Assembly: GCA_025363655.1 (NCBI GenBank)
Contig: JANYDK010000147.1
Location: 1-64,000, forward strand
Direction: 5' to 3'
From: Deltaproteobacteria bacterium
GTDB taxonomy: Bacteria; Myxococcota_A; Polyangia; Polyangiales; JADJMO01
Length of the DNA stretch: 64,000 nt
Of the stretch, positions 10,184 through 20,501 are shown piece by piece. The notes under the pieces were generated by a model. The model was not told the DNA's origin. It saw only the letters and a program-made list of their open reading frames with translations, and did not search any database. A program made the translations under genes and the position numbers. Position 1 is the stretch's first letter. Every line of letters starts with the position of its first letter.

Positions 10184-11218
10184 TCAGGTCTCGACGGCGA
10201 TCGAGGTGAGCCCGACGAGATCGCCGCAGGTCGTGCGGCCGACCAGGTACACGCCGACGAGCGCTTGGTCGATGCTGCCTTTGGGCGCGAAGATGGCGAC
10301 GTAGACGACGTCGTGGAGCTGCGCGGTGACGGCCGCTTGGATCGCTGCCGCCGCGCCCGGATCGGCCGTCCCGCTCGAGGGCTCGAGATCGACGTAGTAG
10401 TTGCCGACGTCGCGAAGCTGAGCCGTGCTCCCCGCCGGCGCACCCACCAAGGCGAGGACCGAGGCGGCCGTCGGAGCCGTGGTTCCCGCGCCGGGATAGG
10501 AGACGATCTGAATCTCGCGATCGCTCTCGCTGAGGAAGAGGACGTCGGCGAGGTGCGGACGAACGGCGGCGTCGAAGGTGGCGATGCACCCGGGCGGCGC
10601 GGCGTGCATCGCGCTCCAGAAGGAGGGCGCCGACTTGCGGAGCGCACCGAGCGCCGCGCCACCGACGTATGACTGCGGGCCCATCTGCGTCACGGTCGTG
10701 TACGGGCGGTGATCGACCAGGGCCTTCGCCGCGCGCGCATCCATCAGCTTGTCGAGCTGCGCGAGGTCGGCGTGGTTGACGCCAAAGGCGACGGCCACCG
10801 ATTCCCAGCCCGTGAAAGCGACACCCTCGACGGTCTCACCCGCGGGCGCCGGGTGGGTCGCTGCGTAGATGCGAAGCTTGGTGAAGGCCGCGTCGCCGAC
10901 GTAGGCAACCGCGTCGAGCGCAGCGATGCTGGCAAAGTGCGCGTCGTCGGCCGAGGGGGACACGCCGTCCTTGCCATTGCGCGCCGCGACGATTGCCTTG
11001 GCCGCCCGCGCGTCGAGCCCTGCGCCCCTGTCGAGGACGGCGAGGTCGGTGCCCGGGTAGTTCACGAGCGCGAGGATCGCCGCGCCATCGGGGGCCGAGA
11101 GCGCGCCGCCGACGTTCGACGCCGCGTCCGTCTCGGGATCGTCGTGCGCGCTGCTGACGGCGCAGGCAGACGAGAGGGCCGAAGCGAGGGCCAGCGAGAG
11201 GGCGAGGGTGCGGCGCAT
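10184..11218 (-). CDS. lipoprotein with helix-hairpin-helix (ComEA-like) repeats
   Basis: About 344 residues with a signal peptide ending in ALSSAC. Three related helix-hairpin-helix-like segments follow (for example around DARAAKAIVAAR and DARAAKALVDHR), each a ComEA-type motif used elsewhere for DNA or protein contacts. The C-terminal ~130 residues look like an independent beta-rich domain with a Cys pair. Such HhH lipoproteins are common in Polyangiales but have no known job. The start may be ATG 11218 or ATG 11227; AAGG sits 9 nt before 11218 but is adjacent to 11227, so I prefer 11218. Divergent from the sigma54 activator at 11329. Confidence 0.75.
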   Translation of the reverse strand: MRRTLALSLALASALSSACAVSSAHDDPETDAASNVGGALSAPDGAAILALVNYPGTDLAVLDRGAGLDARAAKAIVAARNGKDGVSPSADDAHFASIAALDAVAYVGDAAFTKLRIYAATHPAPAGETVEGVAFTGWESVAVAFGVNHADLAQLDKLMDARAAKALVDHRPYTTVTQMGPQSYVGGAALGALRKSAPSFWSAMHAAPPGCIATFDAAVRPHLADVLFLSESDREIQIVSYPGAGTTAPTAASVLALVGAPAGSTAQLRDVGNYYVDLEPSSGTADPGAAAAIQAAVTAQLHDVVYVAIFAPKGSIDQALVGVYLVGRTTCGDLVGLTSIAVET

Positions 11219-11287
11219 GAAGGCCATCCTTGCATGGTGCGCGCCGGACCTACATCGGCATTTTCAGCCACTATTTATCGTCTGTAG

Positions 11288-11317
11288 TTGCATCATTTCG
11301 ACTTTTGATTGCATGAT
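11288..11317. promoter_or_regulatory. paired TTGCATSAT direct repeats, 21-bp period
   Basis: TTGCATCAT (11288-11296) and TTGCATGAT (11309-11317) repeat in the same orientation exactly 21 bp apart, two helical turns, in the short space between divergent genes 10184-11218 and 11329-12834. This is the arrangement expected for a dimeric or tandem regulator site. The second copy ends 11 bp before the activator's ATG, so autoregulation is plausible. Confidence 0.4.
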
Positions 11318-11328
11318 CTCCATCTTCG

Positions 11329-12834
<1,506 letters not shown>

Positions 12835-12897
12835 GGCGCCATGCGCGATTCACTTCGGGGAAGGTGAAGACGACGCGGTGCGGAGGTCGTGGTTCGA

Positions 12898-12915
12898 CGG
12901 CGGCTTCAACCGCCG
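12898..12915. terminator. hairpin between convergent genes
   Basis: CGGCGG, a 6-nt loop, CCGCCG lies in the 93-bp gap between the convergent ends at 12834 and 12928. It could act as a bidirectional terminator but has no T-tract, so it is only a candidate. Confidence 0.3.
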
Positions 12916-12927
12916 CGCGCCGAGCGA

Positions 12928-14265
12928 TCAGCCCCCTACCCCATAGTGGGTGAGCGTCTCGTAGATCATCACCAACCCGTTGTGCGTGGGGCGCACCTTG
13001 CTCGCGATCGAAGCCACGTGCGTCATCGGGTGATGGAGCCGGCCGGACAGCGCATTGAGCGCGATTTCCCAGGTCGCCGAGGTAGACACGCCGGTGAGCG
13101 TGCCTCCACAAAGCGTCGAGGGCGGCGCCACCCCATCGAGCCACTGCGCGTTCCACTCGAGCCCGGTGGCGAGGCGCTTCTCTTCCTCGCCGTAGAGATC
13201 CACGCCTTGGATGTGCGCGGTCTCGGCGCCATCGATCATCGCGGCGAAGCCGAGCTGGACGTGGCCGAGATCGCGGCAGGTCTCCTGACAGAGCCCTTCG
13301 ACGTATTTTCCTGGGTTGTACCAGTAGGTCGCGAGATCGGCGCCGGTCTTCTTGGTGCCCGGCGGCGTCACCGGCTGGGCGCCGTCGCTGGCGAGATAGA
13401 GGTAGGCGGGCACGCGCTTGCGCCAGAGCGAGACGCCGCCCTCGAACGTCGGTCGATCGTCGTTGAAGACGCCGATCGCCATCGACGCCTCGGCCATGCT
13501 CAGCTCCCAATTGCCGTTGGCCGTCGAGCCCTTGGCGACCTTCGGAAGATAGACGTCCGTGAGCATCTTGGAGAAGCGCGCCACCTCGGCGGCTGGCCAC
13601 TTGCCGTACACGGTGCGGATGAGCTCGCCCGCGCGAGGGAAGACGCTCGCCACCCAGGCGGACTGGAGGGGCGCGTTGCTGTTCGTGTGATCGGTGATCA
13701 CCGCCGACCACGCATTCATGATCTCGATCGACTTGAGGGCGTACGCCTCCTCGCCGGTGAGCACGTAGAGCAGCGCTTGCACGTAGGCCGCCGTCGAGTC
13801 GCTCATCTCGTCGCTGCAGCCGTTGTCGGGGACCGAGAACGAGCCGCACTCGACGATCGCGCGAGGAGTCGCCTTGTACGTGGCATTGCCATACTTGCTC
13901 GACTTCGCGGTGGCCACGGCCGCGGTCCAGGGCGCCTCCTTGGCGGCGATTTTCGCCTTCACGAAGTCGAGCTGACTCTTGGTGACGAGGACGCCGGGAT
14001 GGACGAAGCCGCCCGTGCCCGCGTCGCCGGCCTCTGCATGCCCGTCACTCGAGACTTCGCTCGGCGCGTCGACCGGCCGATCACCAGAGGCGTCGCTCGA
14101 GGCATCGCCGGGCGCCGTGCCGTCGGCGGAGACGTCACTCGCGCCACCGGTGTCGTCCGTGCCGCTGGCGTCGTCGGTAGCGCCCGAGTCCGCGTTTCCG
14201 CACGCACCGAGGTCGACCAAGAGAAACCCGAGCACCAAGCACGAAGCACGGAGGGAGCGACCCAT
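12928..14265 (-). CDS. alginate-lyase-like lipoprotein (copy 2)
   Basis: A 445-residue paralogue of 6228-7604. Signal peptide ends LVDLGAC, followed by a Ser/Asp/Gly linker and the same alginate-lyase-like helical domain with NAPLQSAWVASVFPRAGE, NGNWELSMAEA and QETCRDLGH. The two copies share long identical stretches such as WRKRVPAY, so they arose by duplication, but their linkers and N-termini differ. ATG 14265 is chosen for the lipoprotein signal; no Shine-Dalgarno and no correctly spaced -24/-12 element are visible. Converges with the GAF activator. Surface polysaccharide lyase or binding protein. Confidence 0.85.
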   Translation of the reverse strand: MGRSLRASCLVLGFLLVDLGACGNADSGATDDASGTDDTGGASDVSADGTAPGDASSDASGDRPVDAPSEVSSDGHAEAGDAGTGGFVHPGVLVTKSQLDFVKAKIAAKEAPWTAAVATAKSSKYGNATYKATPRAIVECGSFSVPDNGCSDEMSDSTAAYVQALLYVLTGEEAYALKSIEIMNAWSAVITDHTNSNAPLQSAWVASVFPRAGELIRTVYGKWPAAEVARFSKMLTDVYLPKVAKGSTANGNWELSMAEASMAIGVFNDDRPTFEGGVSLWRKRVPAYLYLASDGAQPVTPPGTKKTGADLATYWYNPGKYVEGLCQETCRDLGHVQLGFAAMIDGAETAHIQGVDLYGEEEKRLATGLEWNAQWLDGVAPPSTLCGGTLTGVSTSATWEIALNALSGRLHHPMTHVASIASKVRPTHNGLVMIYETLTHYGVGG

Positions 14266-14518
14266 CGATCCAGATGAGCACGAAGCACCGATTGGCGCAT
14301 CGTGGTGGGAGGAGCAGACGGTGGGACAGGGTGCGACGATTCGTATCGATCGAAGCAGGGCCGCATACCGCTGCGTCGCGAGATCAATGAGTGAGCCGCA
14401 GATGCCGGCGCCGCGCACGCAGCTCGCGAAGGACGGTCGCGGCGGGCCGGACTCGTCGCACGACGAGGCATTTCATCAGCCCAACTTGACGCAGGTGGTC
14501 GGACTCGCCGGTGCGTCG
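14266..14518. other. 253-bp intergenic stretch, nothing recognised
   Basis: Between copy 2 of the alginate-lyase-like gene and the small ORF at 14519. I see no convincing ORF, tRNA, repeat or strong promoter here. A GG/GC pair near 14356-14368 on the minus strand resembles a -24/-12 element but has the wrong spacing. Confidence 0.5.
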
Positions 14519-14692
14519 TCAGATACGCAGATCGCGAACGCTCAGTGGCGCCCCATTGCCACGCCGTGAAGGAGGTGGCGCCCAAGCCGCTGTGTCGTTG
14601 ATCGCTTCGCGCGGGAAGATCGGCCCGTTGGCCACCGCCGCCGTGGCTTTCGCGGTCTTCACCTTCGTCTCCTGCGTTTCACCTTCGGACAT
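14519..14692 (-). CDS. 57-residue small protein, unknown
   Basis: A short open frame with an excellent ribosome binding site, GGAGG seven nt before ATG 14692. The product starts MSEGETQETKVKTAK, is charged at the N-terminus and has a Pro/Arg-rich middle (WAPPPSRRGNGAP); no signal peptide or membrane helix. An alternative ATG at 14782 with GGAG nine nt upstream would give 87 residues. It lies 118 bp downstream of the sigma-factor gene on the same strand. It could be a small regulator or a peptide precursor; no family recognised. Confidence 0.5.
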   Translation of the reverse strand: MSEGETQETKVKTAKATAAVANGPIFPREAINDTAAWAPPPSRRGNGAPLSVRDLRI

Positions 14693-14810
14693 GTTCGTGC
14701 CTCCGCGCTGAAGACGAGCAACCTTCGTTCCCGCGGCGATCGGCTTGTTTTGACGCACCAGCGCGTCCGGGCGCGTCGTCATGTGGCAACACTCCGAAGA
14801 CACTCTGTGA

Positions 14811-16091
14811 TTAAGTTGGCAGCGCTGCCGCACGATCGAGGAGGAGCGCGCGTTCTCTTTCGTTGTCGGTGAGCGAGGCGGCGCGCTCGAGGTCGACGCG
14901 GGCTTCGGCGTGACGACCGAGCTTCACGAGCAAGTCGGCGCGCACTGCATGGAGCAAGTGATAGCGCGCCATCGAGGGCTCTTCGGTGAGCTCGTCGACG
15001 AGCGCGAGGCCCTCGGCAGGACCGAAGGCCATGCCGACCGCGACGGCGCGATTGAGCTCCACTACTGGCGACCCTGCGAGCTCGGCGAGCGCGTCGTAGA
15101 AGGCGACGATGCGCGGCCAGTCGGTGGCCTCCTTGACGTTGGCGCGCGCATGACAGGCGGCGATCGCCGCTTGCAACGCGAACGGACCGCGCGAGCCACC
15201 GAGCTCCTGCGCGCGTTCGAGCGCCGCGAGCCCACGGCCGATGAGGAGTCGATCCCAGCGGCCGCGATCTTGTTCGTAGAGGAGAATCGGCGCGCCGTCC
15301 TTGCCGATTCGCGCGGGAATGCGCGAGGCCTGCAGCTCCATCAGCGCGACGAGGCCGTGCACCTCGGGCTCCTTCGGCATCAGCGCGGCGAGCACGCGAC
15401 CGAGACGAAGCGCCTCTTCGCAGAGCGCCGGACGCAGCCACGAGTCCCCGGCCGTCGCCGCGTAGCCCTCGTTGAAGACGAGATAGACGACCTCGAGCAC
15501 CGACGAGAGGCGCGCCACCAGCTCGGCTTCGCGGGGCACCTCGAAGGGCACCTTCGCTTCGCTGAGCGTTCGCTTCGCGCGGACGATGCGCTGCGCCACG
15601 GTGGGTTCGGGAATGAGATAGGCGCGCGCAATTTCCGCCGTGGTGAGGCCACCCAACATGCGCAGCGTGAGGGCCACGCGCCCTTCGGGAGAGAGCACCG
15701 GATGACACGCGGTGAAGACCAACCGGAGGAGATCGTCACCGACCTCGTCGTCGAGCGCGGCGTCGAGCGTATCGACGACGTCGCGCTCGGTCTTCTCGAG
15801 CAGGGCCTCGTGACCGAGCTGCTCGTGTTTGCGCTCGAGGAGCCGTCGTCGACGAAGCGCGTCGATCGCCCGGTGCTTCGCCGTGCCCATCAACCACGCG
15901 CCCGGGTTGTCGGGAATTCCAGCCGATGGCCACTGTTCGAGGGCAGCGATCAGGGCGTCCTGTGCGAGCTCTTCGGCGACGCCGACGTCACGGACGATGC
16001 GCGCGAGCCCGGCGATGAGACGCGCCGACTCCATTCGAAAGACCGTCTCGACCGTGCGATGGGTCGCCTCGTCGCTTCCGCCTACGCGCAT
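14811..16091 (-). CDS. ECF sigma factor with TPR-like C-terminus (ECF42-like)
   Basis: A 426-residue extracytoplasmic-function sigma factor. Sigma2 spans about 15-85 (around AEELAQDALIAALEQWP), and sigma4 about 115-170 (LTTAEIARAYLIPEPTVAQR). The remaining ~250 residues are a helical, TPR-like domain as found in the ECF42 group. ECF42 genes are normally paired with a DGPF/YCII-domain gene; none is present here. Instead the gene starts 6 bp after the stop of a kinase-FGE fusion and is probably cotranscribed with it, suggesting kinase-linked control. ATG 16091 gives the normal N-terminus. Confidence 0.92.
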   Translation of the reverse strand: MRVGGSDEATHRTVETVFRMESARLIAGLARIVRDVGVAEELAQDALIAALEQWPSAGIPDNPGAWLMGTAKHRAIDALRRRRLLERKHEQLGHEALLEKTERDVVDTLDAALDDEVGDDLLRLVFTACHPVLSPEGRVALTLRMLGGLTTAEIARAYLIPEPTVAQRIVRAKRTLSEAKVPFEVPREAELVARLSSVLEVVYLVFNEGYAATAGDSWLRPALCEEALRLGRVLAALMPKEPEVHGLVALMELQASRIPARIGKDGAPILLYEQDRGRWDRLLIGRGLAALERAQELGGSRGPFALQAAIAACHARANVKEATDWPRIVAFYDALAELAGSPVVELNRAVAVGMAFGPAEGLALVDELTEEPSMARYHLLHAVRADLLVKLGRHAEARVDLERAASLTDNERERALLLDRAAALPT

Positions 16092-16097
16092 GAATCC

Positions 16098-18731
16098 TCA
16101 TCGCCCAGATCGCCCGAGGGAGCGAGCGACACGCACGCCGATGTACGATCGTCGAAACGAGGAGAGAACGCGCATTCGCGAAGCTGCGCGGCAGTCGACG
16201 GGAGAAGCGCGCCAATATCCTCCGCGAGCGGCACGCATGCGCGCGGTGTCACGGGCGCTGCTGCCGGGCGGAGGTTCGAGCTCGAGGAGCGCGGCCTCGG
16301 CGGTGAGCTCACCTTGGATGTCCGCGGTCCAGGTGCGATGGCTGCCGCCCAAATCGCGCACGCCGTAGACACTCTCGTCGAGCTCGAAGGTGCCGACCGG
16401 CTCGGGTTGGCAGAAGCCCGGTCGCGACTCGCGCATCTTGCAGAAGGTGGCCTCGAACGCGTTGCCCCACGGGAAGATGCGCCCATCCGCGCCGCGCGCG
16501 CTCTTCTCCCATTCGGCTTCGGTGGGCAGTCGGAGGCCAGCGATGTCGCTCTTCTTCGCGAGCCAATGGCAGTAGGCGACGGCGTCGAACCAATCGATGC
16601 TGTCGACCGAGACCGAGCCGACGCGATCGGGCCGGCAGAGCTTGCGACCCTCTTCGCCCTCGATGATCTTCTCGTAGATCGGCACCCACTTTCCGGCGGC
16701 GTCTCGGGCGACCGAGACCCCATCGCCTGCGTCGCCCTGCGGGAGACGCTTCGTCGCCAACGTCGGATCATCGAGAAATAGCGCGTCGGCGAAGGCGAGA
16801 TACTCGGCGAAGGTCACCGCGAGGCGCGCGATCGCGAAGTCGGGCACAGCCACTTCTTGTCGCGGCAGACCGTCGGCTGCCTCGCCGTCACCACCGACGA
16901 TGCACGGGCCGCCGGGCACGTAGACGAAGCCCTCGCCGATTTCGGCGTCGGTGTAGAGCGTGACGTCGAACGAGAGCATCTCGCCGCGACGGCACGACAC
17001 CGGCAGGCGCGTATCGCGAAAACCGACCTTTCGCAGGATGAAGAGATAGCTTCCCGGCTCGAGGCGCACCTCGTTGCCGTGCACGAGCGGCGTCACGCCG
17101 ACGCGCACCTCCGCCGCCTCTCGCATGACCCTCTGGTGCTCGACGTAGCGATGGACGATCACCTCGGCGCCGGGCGGATTCGAGGAGATCGAGACCCGCG
17201 AGGGCGCGGTGAGCATCGCCTTGTAGCGACCGTCGTCGAACTCATGGACCATCGCCTCGTGGTGGGCTTGGGCGACGCGATCTTGCCCGCGCGCAGCGCG
17301 TTCGGCGCGCATCCAATGAAATTCCGAGAGCCCGGCGCGCACCTCGGCGATCGGCGCGAGTCCGAGCGCCTGCGTGTAGCGCTGTTCGACGAGCGCGAGC
17401 TCTCGCGCCTGCTCGGCCTCGATCTCGCGTGCGCGATCTTCCATCGCCCAGCCAGGGAGCTTCGTCTCGATCGGCTCGAACGGCTGCCTCGCTCCGAGAA
17501 GAGTCTTGGCTTCGGCGAGCGCAGCCTCGCGATCGAGCTCGAGCGAGGCGTGACGCGCGAGGTGGGTGCGGGCATCGGCGACCACGCGACGCGCCTCCTC
17601 GGCGCGACGACGCTGCTCCTTGTCACCCTCGAGGAAGGCCTCGAGCTCGTCGGCGACGGCATCGGCGGTCCCGGGCCTGTCGTCGCGATCTTTCTCCAGG
17701 AGGCGCATGCACAGCTCGTCGAGCACGATCGGACAGCGCGGCGAGAGATCGCGCGGCCGCTTCGGCGATTCTTCGACCGTCGCGTCGAGCGTCCCGTAAC
17801 TCGAGTCTCGCTGGAAGGGGCGACGACCGGTGAGGATGAGATAGAGGGTGACGCCGAGCGCGAAGAGATCGCCGCGACCATCGACCTGCTCGCCGCGTGC
17901 CTGTTCGGGCGGCATGAAGCCGACGGTGCCGACGACCGAGCCGTCGACGGTCGCATCCAGCGCGACGCTTCGATCTCCCAGCTTTTCTGGCCTGCCGCTC
18001 GCGGTGTCGGCTTCGGCCGCGTCCTTGGCGATGCCCCAGTCGGCGAGATAGACCTCGCCCCAGCCGCCGATGAGAATGTTCGCCGGCTTGACGTCGCGAT
18101 GGACGACGCCGCGCGTGTGGGCATAGGCGAGCGCCCGCGCGACCTGCACGAGGACCCGACAAAACCGGGCGATCGACCACTCGTCGCGGAGCTGCGGATC
18201 GGCGAGGACGTCGGCGAGCGAGCGCCGATCGACGATGCGCATGGTGTAGAACGGCTCACCGCTCTCGAGGACGCCGAAGTCGTAGACGGGGATGATGTTC
18301 GGGTGTTCGAGGCCCGCGGTGACGCACGCTTCGCCGAGAAGCAGTCGCGCGCTCGAGCCCTCGCCCAGGCCTTCGCGCATCGTTTTGAGGGCGACGGTGC
18401 GACCGAGCGTCCGATCGACCGCCGCGACGACGACGCCGCCACCGCCCCGCCCGAGCTCGAGGCCTTGCGCGTAGCGTCGTCCCGCCACCCAATCCGTCGA
18501 CGTCGACGGCAAAGACGCGCGCTCCGCGGCGACCGTGTTGCCGTACGCATTCACCACCGCGCGAATTTCGCTGGCGCGAGAGGCGCCGGCGGTGACCAGG
18601 GTCTCGATCGACGCGCTTTCACCGAGACGAGCTTGTTGGACCGCCGCGTCCCAGAGCGCCGGAAGATCGATGAGCCCACGCGCCGCGGCATCGAGGAGGA
18701 ACTCGCGGGCGTTCTTCGGACCAGGCTTCAT
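16098..18731 (-). CDS. Ser/Thr kinase fused to a PEGA-like and FGE-sulfatase domain
   Basis: An 877-residue fusion. After an ~85-residue N-terminal region, the kinase domain (about 88-350) has glycine loop GRGGGG, Lys116, [15 protein letters not shown] in place of DFG and a PPEQ activation-segment end. A charged helical linker leads to a PEGA-like beta segment (around [15 protein letters not shown]), then a formylglycine-generating-enzyme-fold domain ending [12 protein letters not shown]. The active-site Cys pair of true FGE is not evident, so that domain may bind rather than oxidise. ATG 18731 is preferred: upstream sequence is frame shadow and TATAAT sits 9 nt before it. The ECF sigma gene follows 6 bp later. 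Confidence 0.9.
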   Translation of the reverse strand: MKPGPKNAREFLLDAAARGLIDLPALWDAAVQQARLGESASIETLVTAGASRASEIRAVVNAYGNTVAAERASLPSTSTDWVAGRRYAQGLELGRGGGGVVVAAVDRTLGRTVALKTMREGLGEGSSARLLLGEACVTAGLEHPNIIPVYDFGVLESGEPFYTMRIVDRRSLADVLADPQLRDEWSIARFCRVLVQVARALAYAHTRGVVHRDVKPANILIGGWGEVYLADWGIAKDAAEADTASGRPEKLGDRSVALDATVDGSVVGTVGFMPPEQARGEQVDGRGDLFALGVTLYLILTGRRPFQRDSSYGTLDATVEESPKRPRDLSPRCPIVLDELCMRLLEKDRDDRPGTADAVADELEAFLEGDKEQRRRAEEARRVVADARTHLARHASLELDREAALAEAKTLLGARQPFEPIETKLPGWAMEDRAREIEAEQARELALVEQRYTQALGLAPIAEVRAGLSEFHWMRAERAARGQDRVAQAHHEAMVHEFDDGRYKAMLTAPSRVSISSNPPGAEVIVHRYVEHQRVMREAAEVRVGVTPLVHGNEVRLEPGSYLFILRKVGFRDTRLPVSCRRGEMLSFDVTLYTDAEIGEGFVYVPGGPCIVGGDGEAADGLPRQEVAVPDFAIARLAVTFAEYLAFADALFLDDPTLATKRLPQGDAGDGVSVARDAAGKWVPIYEKIIEGEEGRKLCRPDRVGSVSVDSIDWFDAVAYCHWLAKKSDIAGLRLPTEAEWEKSARGADGRIFPWGNAFEATFCKMRESRPGFCQPEPVGTFELDESVYGVRDLGGSHRTWTADIQGELTAEAALLELEPPPGSSARDTARMRAARGGYWRASPVDCRAASRMRVLSSFRRSYIGVRVARSLGRSGR

Positions 18732-18740
18732 CGAGCGGCG

Positions 18741-18746
18741 ATTATA
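18741..18746 (-). promoter_or_regulatory. consensus -10 TATAAT before 18731
   Basis: A perfect TATAAT on the minus strand lies 9 nt before ATG 18731. The predicted +1 leaves a leader of about 3 nt. No good -35 at 16-18 bp. Confidence 0.5.
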
Positions 18747-18812
18747 GGCAGTCTCCCGTCCAACCGAGCTCATCGAGCTGGGCTTGCCAAACTGCCCTCT
18801 CGAATCTACTTT

Positions 18813-18827
18813 GAGCATGCAATGCTC
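18813..18827. promoter_or_regulatory. 15-bp palindrome GAGCATGCAATGCTC, operator candidate
   Basis: A perfect inverted repeat GAGCAT-gca-ATGCTC in the 117-bp divergent region, flanked by near-symmetric TTT and TAA. It sits 21 bp upstream of ATG 18849 and is well placed for repression or activation of the reductase/HemN-like operon. I cannot name the regulator from the motif. Confidence 0.45.
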
Positions 18828-18848
18828 TAACATGTGGGGAGGTGGGGA

Positions 18849-20501
18849 ATGGCGGAACGGACCATCGTCGTCTTGGGGGGCGCGCTCTCGGGGCCCACGG
18901 CCGCGGCGCGTGCACGTGAGCTCGACGATCGCGCGCGCATCGTCCTCGTCGAGCGCAACACGCGGGTGAGCTACGCCGTCGGAGGTCTGGCGTATCACCT
19001 GAGCGGCGAGGTCCCGGCGATGGACGCGCTCGACCGCGAGGACGACGGATTTCTCGAGGCGTACTACCGCGTCGACGTCCGCAAGCGCACCGAAGCGATC
19101 GCGCTCGACCCCACTGCACGCGTCGTCACCCTCCGCGACGGCGCCGGGGCGATCGAGCGACTGGCGTACGACGCGCTCATCTACGGCCTCGGCGCCGCGA
19201 GCCCGATCCCAGACGTACCGGGGCTCGCGGGCGACAACGTGCGGGCGCTGCGCACGATGGGAGATCTCGACGCCGTGGCGAGCGCGCTCGCAGCGGGGGC
19301 GCGCCGGTTCGCGATCGTCGGGGGCGGCCCCTTCGGGCTCGAGGCAGCCGACGGCCTCGTTCGACGCGGCGCCGAGGTCACGCTCCTCGAACGCAACGCG
19401 ACGCTCCTTCCGAGGTTCGGAGACGCGGTGAGCACGGCAGCTCGGCGCGCGCTCGCAGCCAAGGTCGACCTACGCCTCGGCGCTGCGCTGGCATCGGCCG
19501 AGAGCGCGAACGGCAAGGTGACGCGATTGCTGCTCGCCGACGGTGGCTCGATCGCGGTCGACTACGTGATCGTCGCGGCGGGTGTGCGTCCGCGGACCGA
19601 GCTCCTCGCCTCGGCCGGCGTCGCGCTCCATCCCGATGGCACCGCCCGCATCGACGATCGCACGCGCACCTCGGCCGAGGGCGTCTTCGCGTGCGGCAGC
19701 TGCGTCTCGGTGAGCCAGGTGATCAGCGGCGCGCCGGTCTGGTGGCCGCAGGCAGCAATCGCCGACAAAACAGCCCAAATCGCCGGTGCCAACGCGGCCG
19801 GTGGCGACGAGCGGCTGATGCCAGCGACGGGCTCGATGTTGATTCGCATCGTCGATCTCGTCGTCGCGCGCACCGGCCTCTCGTACGACGAGGCGCGCGT
19901 CGTCCTCGGCGACGACGTCGCTCGCACAGTGGTCAACGCGCGTTCGCAAGATACGTTCTTCCCCGGCGCGGCGCCGATGCTCCTCGAGTTGATCTGGCAG
20001 CGGAGCACCGGACGAGTGATCGGCGTCGAAGCGTCGGGACAAGTGGGCGTCGACAGGCGCATCGACGCGGCGTCGAGCGCGATCGCGGCCGGCCTCGGCG
20101 TCGAACAGCTGGCCCAGCTCGATCTCGGATACTCCCCACCTTTCGGCGCTGCGCGCGATCCGCTCAACGTCGTCGCCACCGCCGCGTCGTCGGAGCACAA
20201 GGGCCTCGGCGCGACGATCTCGCCAGGCGAGCTGCGGACGGCGTTGGGCTCGCTCCAACTCGTCGACGTTCGTCCCGAGGGCGACGACGCGGGCGGCATC
20301 GCGGGCGCGAAACGGATCCCGATCACGGCGCTCCGCGACCGGCTCGACGAGCTCGATGCGGCGAAGCCGATCGTCGTGTTCAGCGCTTCGGGTCGGCATG
20401 GTTGGCTCGCGGTGCGGATCCTCGCGCAACGCGGTTTTCCGGGTGCGCGCAACCTCGCCGGCGGGCTCTCGGCATTCGATCGCGAAGGAGTCGGCGGGTG
20501 A
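18849..20501 (+). CDS. CoA-disulfide-reductase-like flavoprotein fused to rhodanese domain, catalytic Cys lost
   Basis: A 550-residue fusion of the CoADR/NADH-oxidase architecture: FAD/NAD(P)H reductase (about 1-445) plus a C-terminal rhodanese domain (about 455-550). The NAD(P)H loop GGGPFGLE and the family segment [14 protein letters not shown] are present. The redox Cys that follows SFAN in CoADR is Gly45 here (SYAVGGLAY), the FAD-contact GD is GS (ACGSC), and the rhodanese active loop reads VFSASGRHG with Ser in place of Cys. It may therefore have another reductase or NADH-oxidase-like role. ATG 18849 has GGAGG six nt upstream. GTGA overlap couples it to the radical SAM gene. Confidence 0.85.
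   Translation: MAERTIVVLGGALSGPTAAARARELDDRARIVLVERNTRVSYAVGGLAYHLSGEVPAMDALDREDDGFLEAYYRVDVRKRTEAIALDPTARVVTLRDGAGAIERLAYDALIYGLGAASPIPDVPGLAGDNVRALRTMGDLDAVASALAAGARRFAIVGGGPFGLEAADGLVRRGAEVTLLERNATLLPRFGDAVSTAARRALAAKVDLRLGAALASAESANGKVTRLLLADGGSIAVDYVIVAAGVRPRTELLASAGVALHPDGTARIDDRTRTSAEGVFACGSCVSVSQVISGAPVWWPQAAIADKTAQIAGANAAGGDERLMPATGSMLIRIVDLVVARTGLSYDEARVVLGDDVARTVVNARSQDTFFPGAAPMLLELIWQRSTGRVIGVEASGQVGVDRRIDAASSAIAAGLGVEQLAQLDLGYSPPFGAARDPLNVVATAASSEHKGLGATISPGELRTALGSLQLVDVRPEGDDAGGIAGAKRIPITALRDRLDELDAAKPIVVFSASGRHGWLAVRILAQRGFPGARNLAGGLSAFDREGVGG

Noticed and set aside
14353-14370. A -24/-12-like element before alginate-lyase-like copy 2.
   Set aside because: GG to GC spacing is 11 nt here, and 8 nt for another pair nearer the start; sigma54 needs 10.
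14511-14711. A 66-codon frame on the plus strand over the small ORF, with a hydrophobic stretch.
   Set aside because: No ribosome site, and its hydrophobic run is the antisense of the better-supported 57-codon gene.
18811-18830. Assignment of the palindrome to FNR or NsrR.
   Set aside because: It lacks TTGAT-N4-ATCAA, and similarity to NsrR sites is too partial to name a regulator.
18732-18998. N-terminal extension of the kinase-FGE gene to 18998.
   Set aside because: It overlaps the divergent promoter region and the start of the flavoprotein gene; ATG 18731 is supported by TATAAT.
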